Shown: positions 23,601 through 32,791 of the stretch, in pieces
Position numbering within the stretch: position 1 is the first letter of the stretch
Layout: the number at the start of each line of letters is the position of its first letter
NCBI RefSeq assembly: GCF_020536995.1
Contig: NC_068355.1
Span: 70,636,926-70,700,925, forward strand
DNA: 64,000 bases
Direction: 5' to 3'
Source of the DNA: Dreissena polymorpha
Taxonomy: Eukaryota; Mollusca; Bivalvia; Myida; Dreissenidae
Translations under genes and position numbers: made by a program
The notes under the pieces: model-generated
Databases searched by the model: none
Seen by the model: the letters and a program-made list of their open reading frames with translations, nothing else
What the model was told of the DNA's origin: nothing

Positions 23601-23825
23601 TTTAGCTACTAGTAAAATCGCCGGCTACCGTTGATTCCGGATAACGCAGCAAGTGCTTGAAAGATGCAATTCTTAATGTTACCACCAAAGTTTTTAGAGA
23701 AATAAATCATTCTTCATCACATGCTGATTGCATTTACCGTTGTACAGTGCCGAGTTGATGACCGATCCACCGACGAGGAGTCCCATCCCGATACCGGTGA
23801 TGGAGTTGAAAATACGTGATGCCAT
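8413..23825 (-). CDS. PHB1: Prohibitin-1 (six coding exons, complete)
   Basis: Joining minus-strand exons 23825-23738, 12870-12709, 12388-12246, 11604-11488, 10693-10598 and 8628-8413 gives a 273-residue protein, against 272 in human PHB1. All introns are GT-AG and all phases fit (1,1,0,0,0). Recognisable stretches are [69 protein letters not shown] and [11 protein letters not shown]. Residues about 10-28 form the N-terminal hydrophobic anchor, about 28-185 the PHB/SPFH domain, and about 175-215 the coiled coil. In this family PHB1 and PHB2 form ring complexes in the mitochondrial inner membrane that scaffold proteases and cristae. Start: the first ATG after a likely 5'-UTR acceptor at about 23851. 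Intron 1 is about 10.9 kb and transposon-rich; the other introns are 0.3-2.0 kb. I see no disabling change. Confidence 0.97.
9046..9592 (+). mobile_element. Pearl-like element, GCTCCCCC family
   Basis: Located in prohibitin intron 5. It starts with the palindrome ATGCTCCCCCAAAATTT / mirror GGGGGGAGCAT, then GTCTGTC/GTCCGTC-rich DNA and two units of about 175 bp. Each unit has CAATGAAACTT and AGAGTTATGGCC or AGAGTAATGGCC. It closes with TTTTGGGGAGCATCACC. Non-coding and non-autonomous. Confidence 0.75.
10598..10693 (-). CDS. PHB1: Prohibitin-1 coding exon 5
   Basis: Acceptor ATCATTGCAG, donor GTATGT. Encodes [20 protein letters not shown] and the start of the coiled coil ([12 protein letters not shown]). 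Confidence 0.96.
11488..11604 (-). CDS. PHB1: Prohibitin-1 coding exon 4
   Basis: Acceptor CTTGAACAG, donor GTGAGA. Encodes [19 protein letters not shown] to LLDDISL, matching the family's ARFDAGELITQRELVS region. Confidence 0.96.
12246..12388 (-). CDS. PHB1: Prohibitin-1 coding exon 3
   Basis: Acceptor TTGTGTTGCAG, donor GTATGT. Encodes [20 protein letters not shown] through TTEVLKAVV, the central PHB domain. Confidence 0.96.
12709..12870 (-). CDS. PHB1: Prohibitin-1 coding exon 2
   Basis: Acceptor TATATTGCAG, donor GTAAAA. Encodes the start of the PHB domain ([14 protein letters not shown] to ATGSK). The phase-1 join to exon 1 rebuilds Val-Asp as in other prohibitins. Confidence 0.96.
12923..13462 (-). 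mobile_element. Pearl-like element, hairpin 3' end, three units
   Basis: Located in prohibitin intron 1. Read on the minus strand, three units of about 150 bp (with TCATCTAGATA and TGACCTAGTTTTGGACC-like motifs) lead to a GTCACGTCTGTGAC hairpin followed by AAAGCTCTAGTT. That is a Helitron-like 3' end. GGGGGTAT occurs near both ends. Confidence 0.65.
13485..13558 (-). mobile_element. Solitary terminus, TACAGTCAAA family
   Basis: The minus-strand reading TACAGTCAAAACTGACATC and the following 60 bases match the sequence starting at 63795. They probably represent one end of a TA-flanked Tc1/mariner-like or other DNA element. The rest of the element is not seen here. Confidence 0.5.
14339..15058. 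mobile_element. Non-autonomous hAT-type element (CAGTGTTTTTT ends)
   Basis: Left end CAGTGTTTTTTTTCAC. The right end, inverted, is CAGTGTTTTTTTTTATGGCC. Subterminal blocks GGGGAATGG and GGGCC also occur at both sides. TACTG flanks both ends but a full 8-bp duplication is not clear. A minus-strand open frame of 94 codons inside has no recognised domain. Confidence 0.6.
15744..15969 (-). mobile_element. Pearl-like fragment, ATGCCCCCC family
   Basis: This is the inverse of the 3' part of the full element at 61836-62715: an end in AACAAGGGCTGTTTG, the GCCCCCCATATGGGC palindrome, and one and a half tandem units with GACCTTTGACCTAGTGACC. It is cut at 15970 by a CAGGG-end element. Confidence 0.75.
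15970..17835. mobile_element. CAGGGTTC-end element related to the 54996 copy
   Basis: It begins CAGGGTTCGCCAAAACC. Long interior stretches (about 16310-16490 and 17470-17650) are paralogous to the interior of the element at 54996-56241, including ATGTACTATATTTCGGATAT and a GGGCCTTTCT block. The right end is not sharply defined. A 66-codon open frame at 17524 is not conserved as coding in the paralogue, so I do not call it a gene. Confidence 0.5.
16494..17470. mobile_element. Nested CAGGGGTGGC-end DNA element
   Basis: It has perfect 16-bp inverted ends CAGGGGTGGCGAAATC and a second shared inner block TTGTCCACGGACAAC. ATAGG directly abuts both sides. The related copy at about 55610 lacks this insert, which gives an empty-site check of the boundaries. 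No transposase is seen, so the element is non-autonomous. Confidence 0.75.
17838..18512 (+). repeat. Pearl-like tandem array, ATGCCCCCC family
   Basis: About four and a half head-to-tail units of about 145 bp, each with GGATCATGAAACTT, GATGACCCCTATTGATTTT and AGGTCACTAGGTCAAAGGTC. Both ends of the parent element are missing. The array stops at a second CAGGGTTC boundary at 18513. Confidence 0.8.
18513..18650. mobile_element. Fragment of CAGGGTTC-end element
   Basis: Starts CAGGGTTCACCAAAAC inside a pearl unit, matching the first 17 bases of the element at 15970 with one mismatch. Its right part appears lost at the border of the pogo-like element. Confidence 0.4.
19482..21239 (+). CDS. Pogo/Tigger-like DDE transposase with C-terminal PHD finger
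   Basis: Plain DNA transposon gene. The frame is open leftward past the first ATG (19569) to a good acceptor, TTTTGCCTTTCAG at 19481. The added residues [20 protein letters not shown] followed by [18 protein letters not shown] complete a pipsqueak-type helix-turn-helix, so a 5' exon with the true start is likely but not found. Counting from the ATG (556 aa), the DDE_1 catalytic residues are D149 (NIDETG), D258 (YDGHASH) and D294 ([12 protein letters not shown]). A PHD-type C4HC3 finger follows: C498, C501, C523, C526, H531, C535, C549 and C552. The frame has no stops, so the protein may be functional. It lies antisense within prohibitin intron 1. Host exaptation is possible but unproven. Confidence 0.9.
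   Translation, partial: PVPKKYNAGKRNYNPESLLLANKAVKEKGMKIKTAARNFGVPTQKLRDRVKGLVNAENPNERWRAMTQEEEETLIERITTLSQLGYGITNAKLKQLAGKLLHELGRKPDNNKPMSNTWLYGFRKRWDDRIVSLKPRAYDNNRAKSTTPEALEQYFKNLEMSFHQHNLLDKPHLIFNIDETGIQPEHRPPNVIAPVGSKPQAITSPRSSTTTVIACANASGNSLPPYFVFKGKRYNPELMKGTSPRARGVMSDSGWSNGDVFLEYLKTHFLEHVPALGPQQSVLFIYDGHASHVNQELIDWASKNRVVLFVLPPHTSHVLQPLDVGIFGPFKSYYYNECASFMNAHMGQKITRFDMAKLACKAYLKAMTPLNIQSAFRKTGIHPLSSNAISAEKQITCEGFREASPVRKVAALKGGKDAVLAFLNSKKENDIASSNKCSICQTEMKCPSCSNAKPRTHKPKSGGREITSDSYKNEVATYASQRKEQNDTCKITPSRPLSSTSGLQINRPDVAMETDTDDDELDDRVPCCVCKQITPPDLRLHPHLKIVNWAQCDKCDGWVHLAFCTTVRVVRRMSEFVCSKCEVEA
21696..23571. mobile_element. MULE-like non-autonomous element, 9-bp TSD
   Basis: Inverted ends of about 105 bp built of GTTACACC-type submotifs (left CCAGTCGTTACACCCCCTGG, right inverse). 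They are abutted by a direct 9-bp repeat CTAAAGAAC (21687-21695 and 23572-23580). The interior is AT-rich and self-repetitive: a block of about 110 bp occurs at 21951 and 22155, another of about 75 bp at 21880 and 22488, and a GATTTAGATGCATATT block three times between 23030 and 23375. No transposase is seen. Confidence 0.85.
23738..23825 (-). CDS. PHB1: Prohibitin-1 coding exon 1
   Basis: Encodes [20 protein letters not shown], the N-terminal membrane anchor, through SALYN plus one base. It ends in donor GTAAAT. A CTGTCTTAG acceptor about 25 bp upstream suggests a separate 5'-UTR exon further right, which I could not place. Confidence 0.95.
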
Positions 23826-25223
23826 GTCGAATGTGTCAGTGAAATATCTAAGACAGATTGAAAGTTATCAATTAAATAAACTGCTTTGACTGGTATATTT
23901 TTATTTTAAGAGAAATCTCGATAATCAGACTATGCCAATGTCAAACAAATTTCATAAGATTTAGCCGCCAATCGCACATTCTCGGCCCTTTCCGTCAAAC
24001 ATCGGATAAGTACCTCGAAGGAGATAGTATGAATACACATTTCGGAAGCGGTATTGCGGTCTACCTACGCGGGCCTACGCGAATCAAAATTACATAGTAA
24101 AAACAAACATGGCCCGTTTTGCGAGTTGTTTACATTTTGCAAAGATGAACATGGGGATTTTCTATGCTCTGAAGCCAGAGCAAGTACAAACTCTACAGGA
24201 ATTATGGACGCCGTCGTTGTTATTGTTTTTGTTGTTGTAACATTCTTAGAATGGTATCACGTGGGCGGACTTCTTTCAACCCGTATTTCTCCCGAGTCCG
24301 ATTATGATAATCTGCGAGGGGTACCGAATGATTTAGCCGCATGTACTTCCGGCGGAAACTAAACGGACTACTAAATATAACATATTTATTTGTTAAAGTT
24401 GCAAAAATGGGTATTACTGAATGGCGTTAAGAGGCCTATATGATAATTAAGTCCGCGATAGAAATTCAAAGAAATATACATTTTTCTACAATTTTCGCAA
24501 GATACGTAAACGAGTATTTTAGTCAGAAAAGGGTCATGCATTATATTTCAAGTTCACAATTGTCCGAATTTTTTTCTTCAAAAGGCAGACCACAACGAAA
24601 AGCGGCAAGACTGTACAGTCCAGAGAATAATGCCAGGAAAAGCGCTCATTAAGGCTGGTCAGTGCCAACCATATGTAAAGTTTAAGATAATGACAAGATG
24701 CCCATTAATGTGTGCTGTGGTCAGCATCCCATCATGATTAGAGTAATTAAGGGGCCATTGTAGTTGATAAGAAGTTGGCGGGCATGCCCAAACTTCAATT
24801 CTGAGGTACCTTCTGCGTTTTTAGTATTTCACAGCTACACAGTGTTTTATTCACTGCAAAATGATATTTCAATAGTCTTGGTCCCCATTATCGGATAAAA
24901 AAATGCATGGCAATATTGTGTCATGCATTTTTCTCACATGACAGTTCAAGTAAAATTGCTCGATGGACACACTGAGGATGATTTAGCAACTGTAAATAGT
25001 ATTGCATTCCATTGAAAGAATATTGCCTGAGATCTGGGATGTTTATATTACAAAACCTATTAACTCATAATGAAAATTGTAAGAACATTTTAATACATTT
25101 TAATACCGCATTAATAATATTTATTAGCTAAATTGCAAATATTGTTAGCGCGTTTTGAATAATTATTGTCTTTACATGAAGGAAACGATTTATTCTTGAG
25201 GTACACACAGGCAAGTTCAGCTC

Positions 25224-25655
25224 GATTGGTCATTGTCGGCTCTAGTACTACTTACATGTACCCCGGGTACTTTTAAGTATACTTACATATACCCCGGGTA
25301 CGGTTAATATACTAAAACGTACCCGGGAATTTTAATGCTAAATCGGTCGTTGTCGGCAATTTTTTTTAATTCAGTATATTCACATTTATGTCAATTTTCT
25401 GTAAAATGGCCTCTATATTATCGAAGCTTATACTCAAAAAGCATGTTGATGCATTTTTATTGTAAGAGAAGTTTGTTCCGTGATAACCGGTAGCACGTTT
25501 AACGACATCGGATTTTGGGCGGGAATATAACTCGGGTACAGTCTAAAATCGACCGGGAACGACTAAGTATATTTACCGTACCCTGGGTACATGTAAGTAT
25601 ACTTAAGAGTACCCGGGGTACATGTAAGTAGTACCCGAGACGACAATGACCAATC
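25224..25655. mobile_element. MITE with GGGTAC-rich long inverted ends
   Basis: It starts GATTGGTCATTGTCGGCTC and ends with the inverse. Near-palindromic arms of about 90 bp are dominated by CCCCGGGTAC and AAGTATACTTA motifs. It sits between the prohibitin 5' end and the candidate first exon of the RNF216-like gene. A diverged relative lies at 30470. Confidence 0.8.
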
Positions 25656-25998
25656 AAGCCAAATTAAGTCAACCCTGAATAAGGGTGTCATTGATTTGCA
25701 AAAGACGACTCAGTACGTCACCAAGGCTGAATGAGTTCAGTATATGATTGATAACTCTCTGTGCAATGATAGCTGTCTGAAACAGTAGAAACTTTGTAAT
25801 AGCAGTGTGTTATTAATAACTGTTCATTACAACCATGTTCATGTGCATGTATCAACATTCATATTTACTATGATTGACATTTATTATATTTGTATTTCAC
25901 CAAGTTGCCTTTTTAATTCATTTGACTCATAAATGTGTTCTTAACACATATGAAAATATGATGTAGCTTATGGTTGTTTATAATCAAAAGGCGTAAAA

Positions 25999-26059
25999 AT
26001 GGCGGAATGTACAATGGCTAAGCCGGTTAATGCAACTACTGCTGGTTGCTCAATAAGAC
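25999..26059 (+). CDS. Candidate first coding exon (possibly of the RNF216-like gene)
   Basis: AAAATGG gives a good start context. The 20 codons read MAECTMAKPVNATTAGCSIR and end at a strong donor C|GTAAGT in phase 1. The RNF216-like reading frame could continue from an acceptor at 53862 (GGCAG|CAAC), which also has phase 1. Joining them would make a 27.8-kb intron. The link is only a phase match. The exon may belong to another gene with exons I have not recognised. Confidence 0.4.
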
Positions 26060-26061
26060 GT

Positions 26062-27090
26062 AAGTGTTTTTCGTATTATGTTTTAAGTATATTGTTCTTA
26101 TAACATATATGGAGTGCTAAATAAGTGTAGGTATATAATTTAATCAAAATATCAGTTTAGGCGTGCTTGTAATGAGGATATTAATAATAAATAATTCTTG
26201 TAAGTTATGAGTGACATATTTCTTTATGTTACATAGTCTTGTATGTTTAACAGTATGCAATGAAAGAAAATAATTTTAAATCAATATAAGTGAATTGAAA
26301 CATAAGAAATTATAACAAATACAGATCCAATATTATTTCAATCATTAGTCTATGAATATTCAAAGAATTTAGTTTTGTATGCCTCAACAAAAAAAATTAT
26401 TGTATGAAAGTTTGCATAATTTATAACATCATATATTTTGTGCCAAGCATTGTTTGCTCATACATTAGCAAACATAGTTTAACCTAATCTTAAAATCAAG
26501 TACATCCTGTAGGAGCTGTCTGATCAGAGTATACGTATTTTGCAAAAGTCGTTCAAGGCGTCATAAGGACTGAATTTCCTTAGTACTATAACTCTGTAAT
26601 AGTGTATTTTGTAAGTTGTTTACGTTGTTCACAAAGTGGTGTATCTTTTGGAGAGTCTAGAACAGATTTAAGCTTAAGTTATAAATGGTTGAGTACTCTG
26701 CTTGTTTGTACATTTATTTTTACTCGTAGTGTTCAGAAATTTTTCAACATGTGACTTAACTTTATATTTATAAAATTAATAGATTTTAGTTTTTATGTTT
26801 AAAATCTCATGCATACAAAATCAAAGGATCTGCACTATGTCGATAATGAGCATTTTTGTCAGTTGCTTGGCAAAATTTTTGTTACCTCCCGTAGATAAGT
26901 GTTATTTCAGTGTTAACTTCGAATAAAATATCTTGAAGTGTGACATTTTAGCATGATTAACAAAAACAATGCACACTGTGAGCTTAATTACTGCATTGAT
27001 CTGTGAATAAACTTTTGTGACATTGTTTTTTTCTGGATATTTTGATTTGTTTTTATTGCAAACAATACATTTTGAAATTAATTATGTAGC
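26062..27090. other. AT-rich intron or intergenic DNA
   Basis: About 1 kb without a recognised gene, RNA or repeat structure. Confidence 0.5.
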
Positions 27091-28660
27091 AATATGTCTC
27101 AACACTCGACACTGTAGATCATGACATACTGTGTCAAAAGCTTCGTGCGATGGGAGTGGAGTCTGTGGAGTGGTTTCGCTCGTACCTAACTGATAGGACG
27201 CAGTCTGTGCATGTTAATGCCGCTAAATCGGATTTCGAATCGGTTGTGTGTGGAGTCCCTCAAGGGAGTATACTGGGTCCTCTCTTGTTTTTTTACCTAC
27301 AATAATGATATGAAAACAAGTATATCATTCAATTGTAAACTAATACTCTATGCTGATGATAGTGCAATTTTGCATTCACATAAAGATCCTAGTACCATTA
27401 GTCAAGTTTTAGGCAAAGAGCTCGAGTCCTGTAGTAAGCGGTTAATAGACAATAAGCTATCCCTCAATCTAGGCAAAACAGAGTGTATTCTTTTTGGTTC
27501 GAAACGTAAACTCACTGAGGTGGACAATTTTAATATACAATGTAATGATCATGTTATAAAATCTCAGTCGCATGTAAAATATCTTGGTTCGATTTTGGAT
27601 GCTGATTTGTCTGGTACTTCTATTGTAAATAATATCGTCAAGAAGGTTAACTCTAGAATTAAGTTTTTATATAGACATAGTGCTTTCTTAAACAAAAGTC
27701 TTAGAATAAGTTTATGTAATTATTTAATACAATGCCATTTTGATTATGCATCCTCTTCGTGGTATTGTGGGCTCACGAAACAGCTCAAGCACAGGCTACA
27801 AATAGTCCAAAATAAAATGGTTCGTTTTATTAACAATTCCCATGGTAGAACATCACTTGGTGTATCGAATTTTGAAGATCTTGGTTTATTGAACATTGAG
27901 CAAAGATACAAGCAGCATCGACTTAACCATATCCATAAGATTTTCTACAATTAATGCCCGAGCTATATGAAAGACAATTTTGTCAAATGTACAGATGTCC
28001 ATCATTATGGGAATAGATCAAGAATAAATTTGTATGTACCTCAAGTTGAGGGCTTTACTAGTTCTTCATTTTACTACAATTGTATTAAGGATTGGAATTC
28101 ATTACCTGATAATATAAAGTCCATCAAATCGAAATTTACTTTTAAGAAACTTGTTAAGAAACATCTATTAAATGAGATGAAGGAAGACGAGAATTCCATG
28201 TATTTTTACTTTTAGATATGTTTTATTTTATGAAATTGCTTATTTTTATTTTTATTTGTATGAGTCTGTGTATTATCATGTCAACGTTTGAAAGTCTCAC
28301 TTTTTTAATATTTAAAAGAAATAATTTAAGGATCATGTCGTTTTTATCTTAAGAACTGAAACAAACTATATATTTATAGTCACTTATAAGACCTGTTTAA
28401 CAAAAATCAGGGACCCCGTTGGAAATAAGCTTATACATGTTTACATGTCCAGGCTTTACGGGTTATCCTGTGTATACATCATGTCGTTATATTAGTTAGA
28501 TCTGTGATAAAAGGCACCATTTACACTTGAAGTTACAATGTTAGCTATATCGTAGTATTTGTATTTGTACTTAACATGTTACGATATTGTAATGCATTGA
28601 GTATATTGAACTGTAAAATGTTTGACATGTATACACACATAAAACGAACTAACTAACTCA
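27091..28660 (+). mobile_element. 5'-truncated non-LTR LINE (CR1/L2/jockey-like)
   Basis: Reverse-transcriptase motifs appear in order: [22 protein letters not shown] and LYADDSAILHS. The usual C-terminal region follows (CHFDYASSSWYCGLTKQLKH, RLQIVQNKMVRFINN). A one-base frameshift lies in the T-run near 27290, and a stop interrupts the frame near 27955 before the last 82 codons. The 3' UTR ends in a short AACT microsatellite (about 28645-28660), a typical LINE tail. The endonuclease and ORF1 are missing, so the copy is dead on arrival. Confidence 0.9.
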
Positions 28661-29343
28661 AATGTCATGACTCCAGTACATATTGTTCATACATGTACCT
28701 TTTTTATTAATTCTGAATTTTGAAATATTCCATGTGTTTTAAATATCTTGAAATTATACATTTCACTGTATTTTATTTAACTTATCAGTCTAAACAATTA
28801 TCATGAAAACATGCAAAACTGTTTATTAGAATACATGGTTAAACAGTACTTGGAAGCAACTTGCAACCACACTGGCCCTGTGCAGTTTTATGGCAGTTTT
28901 ATGGCCCCTAATTACCCTAACATGTTGATAGACTGACCACATGTGGCCCATTAGCGTAACTATAAATATGCTTCAGCCAAGCCAGCCTGAATGAGCACTT
29001 TTCGTGGCATAATTCTCTAGACTTTGTACACTAAAAAAAACATAACAATATGCCTGCATGTAATCCGTTGATATTCTTTGTAAGAAACGGAAAGGATGTC
29101 TGAATAACTCAGATTTCCGATATATTGATAATTCACACGTTAACTACGCCGTTATAAAGCAACGTGATCATCATAAGTATTAATTTTTTAATCCAACCGA
29201 ATCCATACAATTAAACACCTAATGAAACTGATATTATAAACTTCATGTAAACACTAAGGCATAATTTTATAACGTACAACAGGTATTAAAGACAAAATTG
29301 AAGAAAAAATGGACACATAATCTCCTGCCATTAAATATAAGAG
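28661..29343. other. Unclassified AT-rich DNA
   Basis: No gene or repeat structure recognised. Confidence 0.5.
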
Positions 29344-29541
29344 GAATCTACTAAGTAAATATAGAGAAAAAAAATAACATTGTTCGCTGTATACTATATT
29401 TATAAAAGCTACATTACTAGTACAAGCACGGAGCGTATATTGAGTCACTATACGCTCCGTGCTTATACTAGTAATGTAGCTTTTATAAATATAGTATACT
29501 GCGAACAGTATTTAAGTTTTTTCTATATTTACCTAGTAGAT
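29344..29541. repeat. Large palindrome, about 95-bp arms
   Basis: Left arm 29344-29439 and right arm 29449-29541 match at about 90% around a 9-nt spacer TTGAGTCAC. The central 60 bp are almost perfect (GGAGCGTATA meets TATACGCTCC). Probably a foldback MITE, although no flanking duplication is clear. Confidence 0.85.
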
Positions 29542-29669
29542 GGCATCTAGAGTCCGTGGCATAAGTAATATTGGTAGGATTAATACTAAAATAAGAGATC
29601 TTATATTTCAAGGGGTTTGCGAGTGGGAGCTCATGATTGGAAAACAAAAACGTTTTTCTCGACCGTTAA

Positions 29670-29706
29670 CAGGGACCTATACAAACTTTGTTTGTATAGG
29701 TCCCTG
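29670..29706. repeat. 37-bp perfect palindrome with 7-bp direct repeats
   Basis: Arms CAGGGACCTATACAAA and its inverse surround a CTTTG loop. CCGTTAA abuts both sides (29663-29669 and 29707-29713), as a target-site duplication would. Confidence 0.85.
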
Positions 29707-29713
29707 CCGTTAA

Positions 29714-30469
29714 TCACGGGCACAACCTTCTCCTTTTATATGTTTAAAGCAATTGTTTGATGCCGTTAGCGATATCATTGGGTGTAAATTTGGTCGCCAC
29801 ACACGCAATATACACCGATCTTCTGTTTAAAATTTCCCAGTGCCAAAACTTATAAAGGTCCTCACGTTTCCAAATCGGTTGTAATTACATGTATCTGTTT
29901 CTGAAAATTATTACATGTATCTGTTTCTGAAAATTATGGAATAATAAATCTTCACTGAATCGCACTACATTGTGCGATTTTTAAAATAATGATTAATATG
30001 TTTAAAAAAAAAAATAATAATTAAGTTACTCACCTTGTACATTTCAAAACATCCGGTCCTTATCGCTACCTCAGAAGTAGCTTGGGCTCATTTATTTATG
30101 CAGCGCAAAAAAGAGGTGGCGCCCGTGATTTACGGACGTGTCTTTTCTTCGTATGAACCAATGAACAGTCATTTCAACATCGGATCGATAGGCTGTTAGC
30201 ATTGTCGTTATACAAAAGGTGTACACGTTTTTAGTTTAATAATTTATATGCATAAATGTTGTTGCACGATAATTTGTTACTAGTCAACTTACAACCTGTA
30301 TTTCTGCGTTTTACTTATAGAACTTATATAAACACTCGCAGTAACGTAAAATTAGCTGAGGTTGAAAGTTTTGTAAATAACAATCGTTTAATGTCAATTG
30401 TTTTTTTTTTACGTAAGAGTGATTAAATATTGATTTATACTTTTGAACTTACACTTTATACTAACGCTC
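29714..30469. other. Unclassified DNA
   Basis: Contains a short direct duplication (CATGTATCTGTTTCTGAAAA twice near 29890-29935) but no gene that I can support. Confidence 0.5.
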
Positions 30470-30932
30470 GATTGATCTTTGTCTGATATGGTACTACTTG
30501 AATGTACTCCTGCTTCTCTTAAGTATGCTTAAATGAACCCCGCTAACGGTAAATTTACTGAAAGATACCCGCTAATGCAAAATTGGTCGTTGACGGCCTT
30601 TTTTCTTCATAATGTCCATATTTATGTAAATATTCTGTAAAAAGGTCTCCATATCATCGAAACGCCTAATGAAAAAAAATGTTTAGGCAGGTATTGTTAA
30701 AAGAGAATTGTTTCGTTTTCCGTAGCGCGTTTTACGGTATCGGTTTATTGGCGGGGATAAAACTTGGATAATGTCTAGTTCGACCATTGTGTCACACCGG
30801 TCTTTACTGACCATCTATGTATAGAATGTAGTTCGACTGGTAAGGGCTGGTATATTTTCCGGGTTACATTAACGTTTACTTAAGAGTTCCCGAGGTCGAT
30901 TTAAGTAGTACCCGTGCCGACAATGACCAATC
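30470..30932. mobile_element. Diverged relative of the GGGTAC MITE
   Basis: Same plan as 25224-25655: GATTG...TTTGTCTGA start, TACTACTT, an interior with AATTGGTCGTTGACGGC and TATTTATGTAAATATTCTGT, and an end in GACAATGACCAATC. It is considerably more diverged, hence older. Confidence 0.75.
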
Positions 30933-32746
30933 AAACTATCCTTACTCATGTTTTTGTCGTTAATTGGTCGGAGGTTCATCTGGTTGTGATTATATCTTCT
31001 ATAAATTGATATGTGTGTTTGTTTTAATATTCATTGCATATGATGGATCACTTTTAGAGAAATATCTCTTTCCTGTCCTAATTGAGACTGGATATGATTC
31101 TACATCACTAGTTTAGTGTACATCATATTGTGGGTATCTTCTATTAGTTGTTCTGTGCTTATTTGGAAACGTGCATCATCATTTGGGTATCCATCTTCTA
31201 TTTTTCCCCTATTCATCCAGTTTAACCGTTTATCCATATCCTGAACTGTCCTATGGCGATTCTGAATTGTTGTACACCCGCCGGGGGGGGGGGGGGGTAA
31301 CTTCCCAAAATTTAAGGTCGGGGTGTCCCACTGAGACTCCAAAAATGTGATGATAAAGAAGACCCATTTTGATACAAGATTTTTGAAAAAAGCAGACACA
31401 TTTTTATACGATACCATTGAGAAGTGGACCCATTTCAATACAAGAATTTTGATAAACTGGACCCAATTCAATACTATAGGACTTGATAAAGTTGACACAT
31501 TTCATACTAGAAATCAAATCTCTTGATTTTGTGCATCGACTTTCTCCGGAATGGTTCGTAAGGCTGATTTAAGCAATAAATCGTTTGCTGATCCAGAGTG
31601 CAGAAAACTATGTGGTTTACGCCTTCGTTTTCGTCATCATTTTCAATGTTTTCATACATTAAAACACCGTTTTCTGTAAATTTAACTATTTTCGCGAAAA
31701 CAGTACTGTTTTCGGTATCTAATCACACCGGTTTGCGCATGCGCAATTTATGTAAACATTATCGTTAGAAATGGAAGACTAAAATGGATCAACGAATGTC
31801 GAAGTACCTGTTATCGAACAGCACCTATTATCGAACTTTTTGTTTTGGTTCTGTATGCGCAAGCGCAAAAGTGCACATGAGGTCACATCGATAAACAACT
31901 GGTCGTACAATAAATCCATGACCTACTTGCCTACTTAGCTTGAAACAAATGCGTAGAAAACAGGTGAAATTAATGCATTTATTGTTATTGTCATGTATTG
32001 TAATGTAAGGGACACAACTCGTATTGTCTTGTTAAAGCATGCAGTCATGAGTTACTTGTATTGAGATTTATATATATATGTGAATCTATGAATAAAGCCA
32101 GTTGTGAGTTACCCACCGACGAGTTCAGAGTTATTACAGTTATTTACACGTTTTTATGTGTTTTTTGCTATTACTTTTTGAATGCTTTTATCAAAACGTG
32201 CATTTACACACCAAAAAGCATATTTCCCTTTTCAATTTTGATTGTAGCTGACGCAGATTTTTTCGCGGAGTCCGGGTCACGTGATAGTCATGTGACTTTG
32301 TATATACTGGAGTAGTATTTATGCACTGTCTGGTAATGGGTCATGTTTACATCGGCCGCCATTTTGTTTTGTCTGCTAGAGGTGACAATAACCAGGGAAT
32401 CATCGTTATGATTTCTTGAAGGATATTTGCTGGAAAACTTTACAGATAAGTTAATGAATAATTGAAATGTAAGTCATTAGTTAAAACAAAATGTTTTTGT
32501 TATTTTAAGTGTTTCAATTTTGAAGTAATTTCTTAGGTGTTCGATAACTGGTGCGTCCACCATATAACTAATTCAGTTATTAATAATGATTATTGCTTAT
32601 TACACATTATATTCAAACACTAAATAATATCACTTTCTTCAAAAGTCCTAGTAAACCGTCAGCTTAGTGCGCTGCATCATCAGTAACTTCCGCTAATGAA
32701 TCGGTAAGTCAACTTTAGCTGACACAATTGATGAACATTACATGTA
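30933..32746. other. Unclassified DNA with poly-G tract
   Basis: A run of about 15 G lies near 31280. Between about 31360 and 31500, degenerate repeats of about 45 bp (GACCCATTT-AATACAAGA) keep a minus-strand frame open. I see no gene. Confidence 0.4.
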
Positions 32747-32791
32747 TCGTGCGATTCCCTTATTTCGAGCATGACCTAATTTCGATCACTT

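Noticed and set aside
24054-24362. 102-codon plus-strand frame with a hydrophobic stretch (DAVVVIVFVVVTF) beside the prohibitin start
   Set aside because: It lies in the likely promoter or 5' UTR of prohibitin on the other strand, with no splice or homology support. It may be chance.
31100-31498. 132-codon minus-strand frame with a proline run
   Set aside because: It is kept open by degenerate 45-bp repeats and crosses a poly-G tract. No domain is recognisable.
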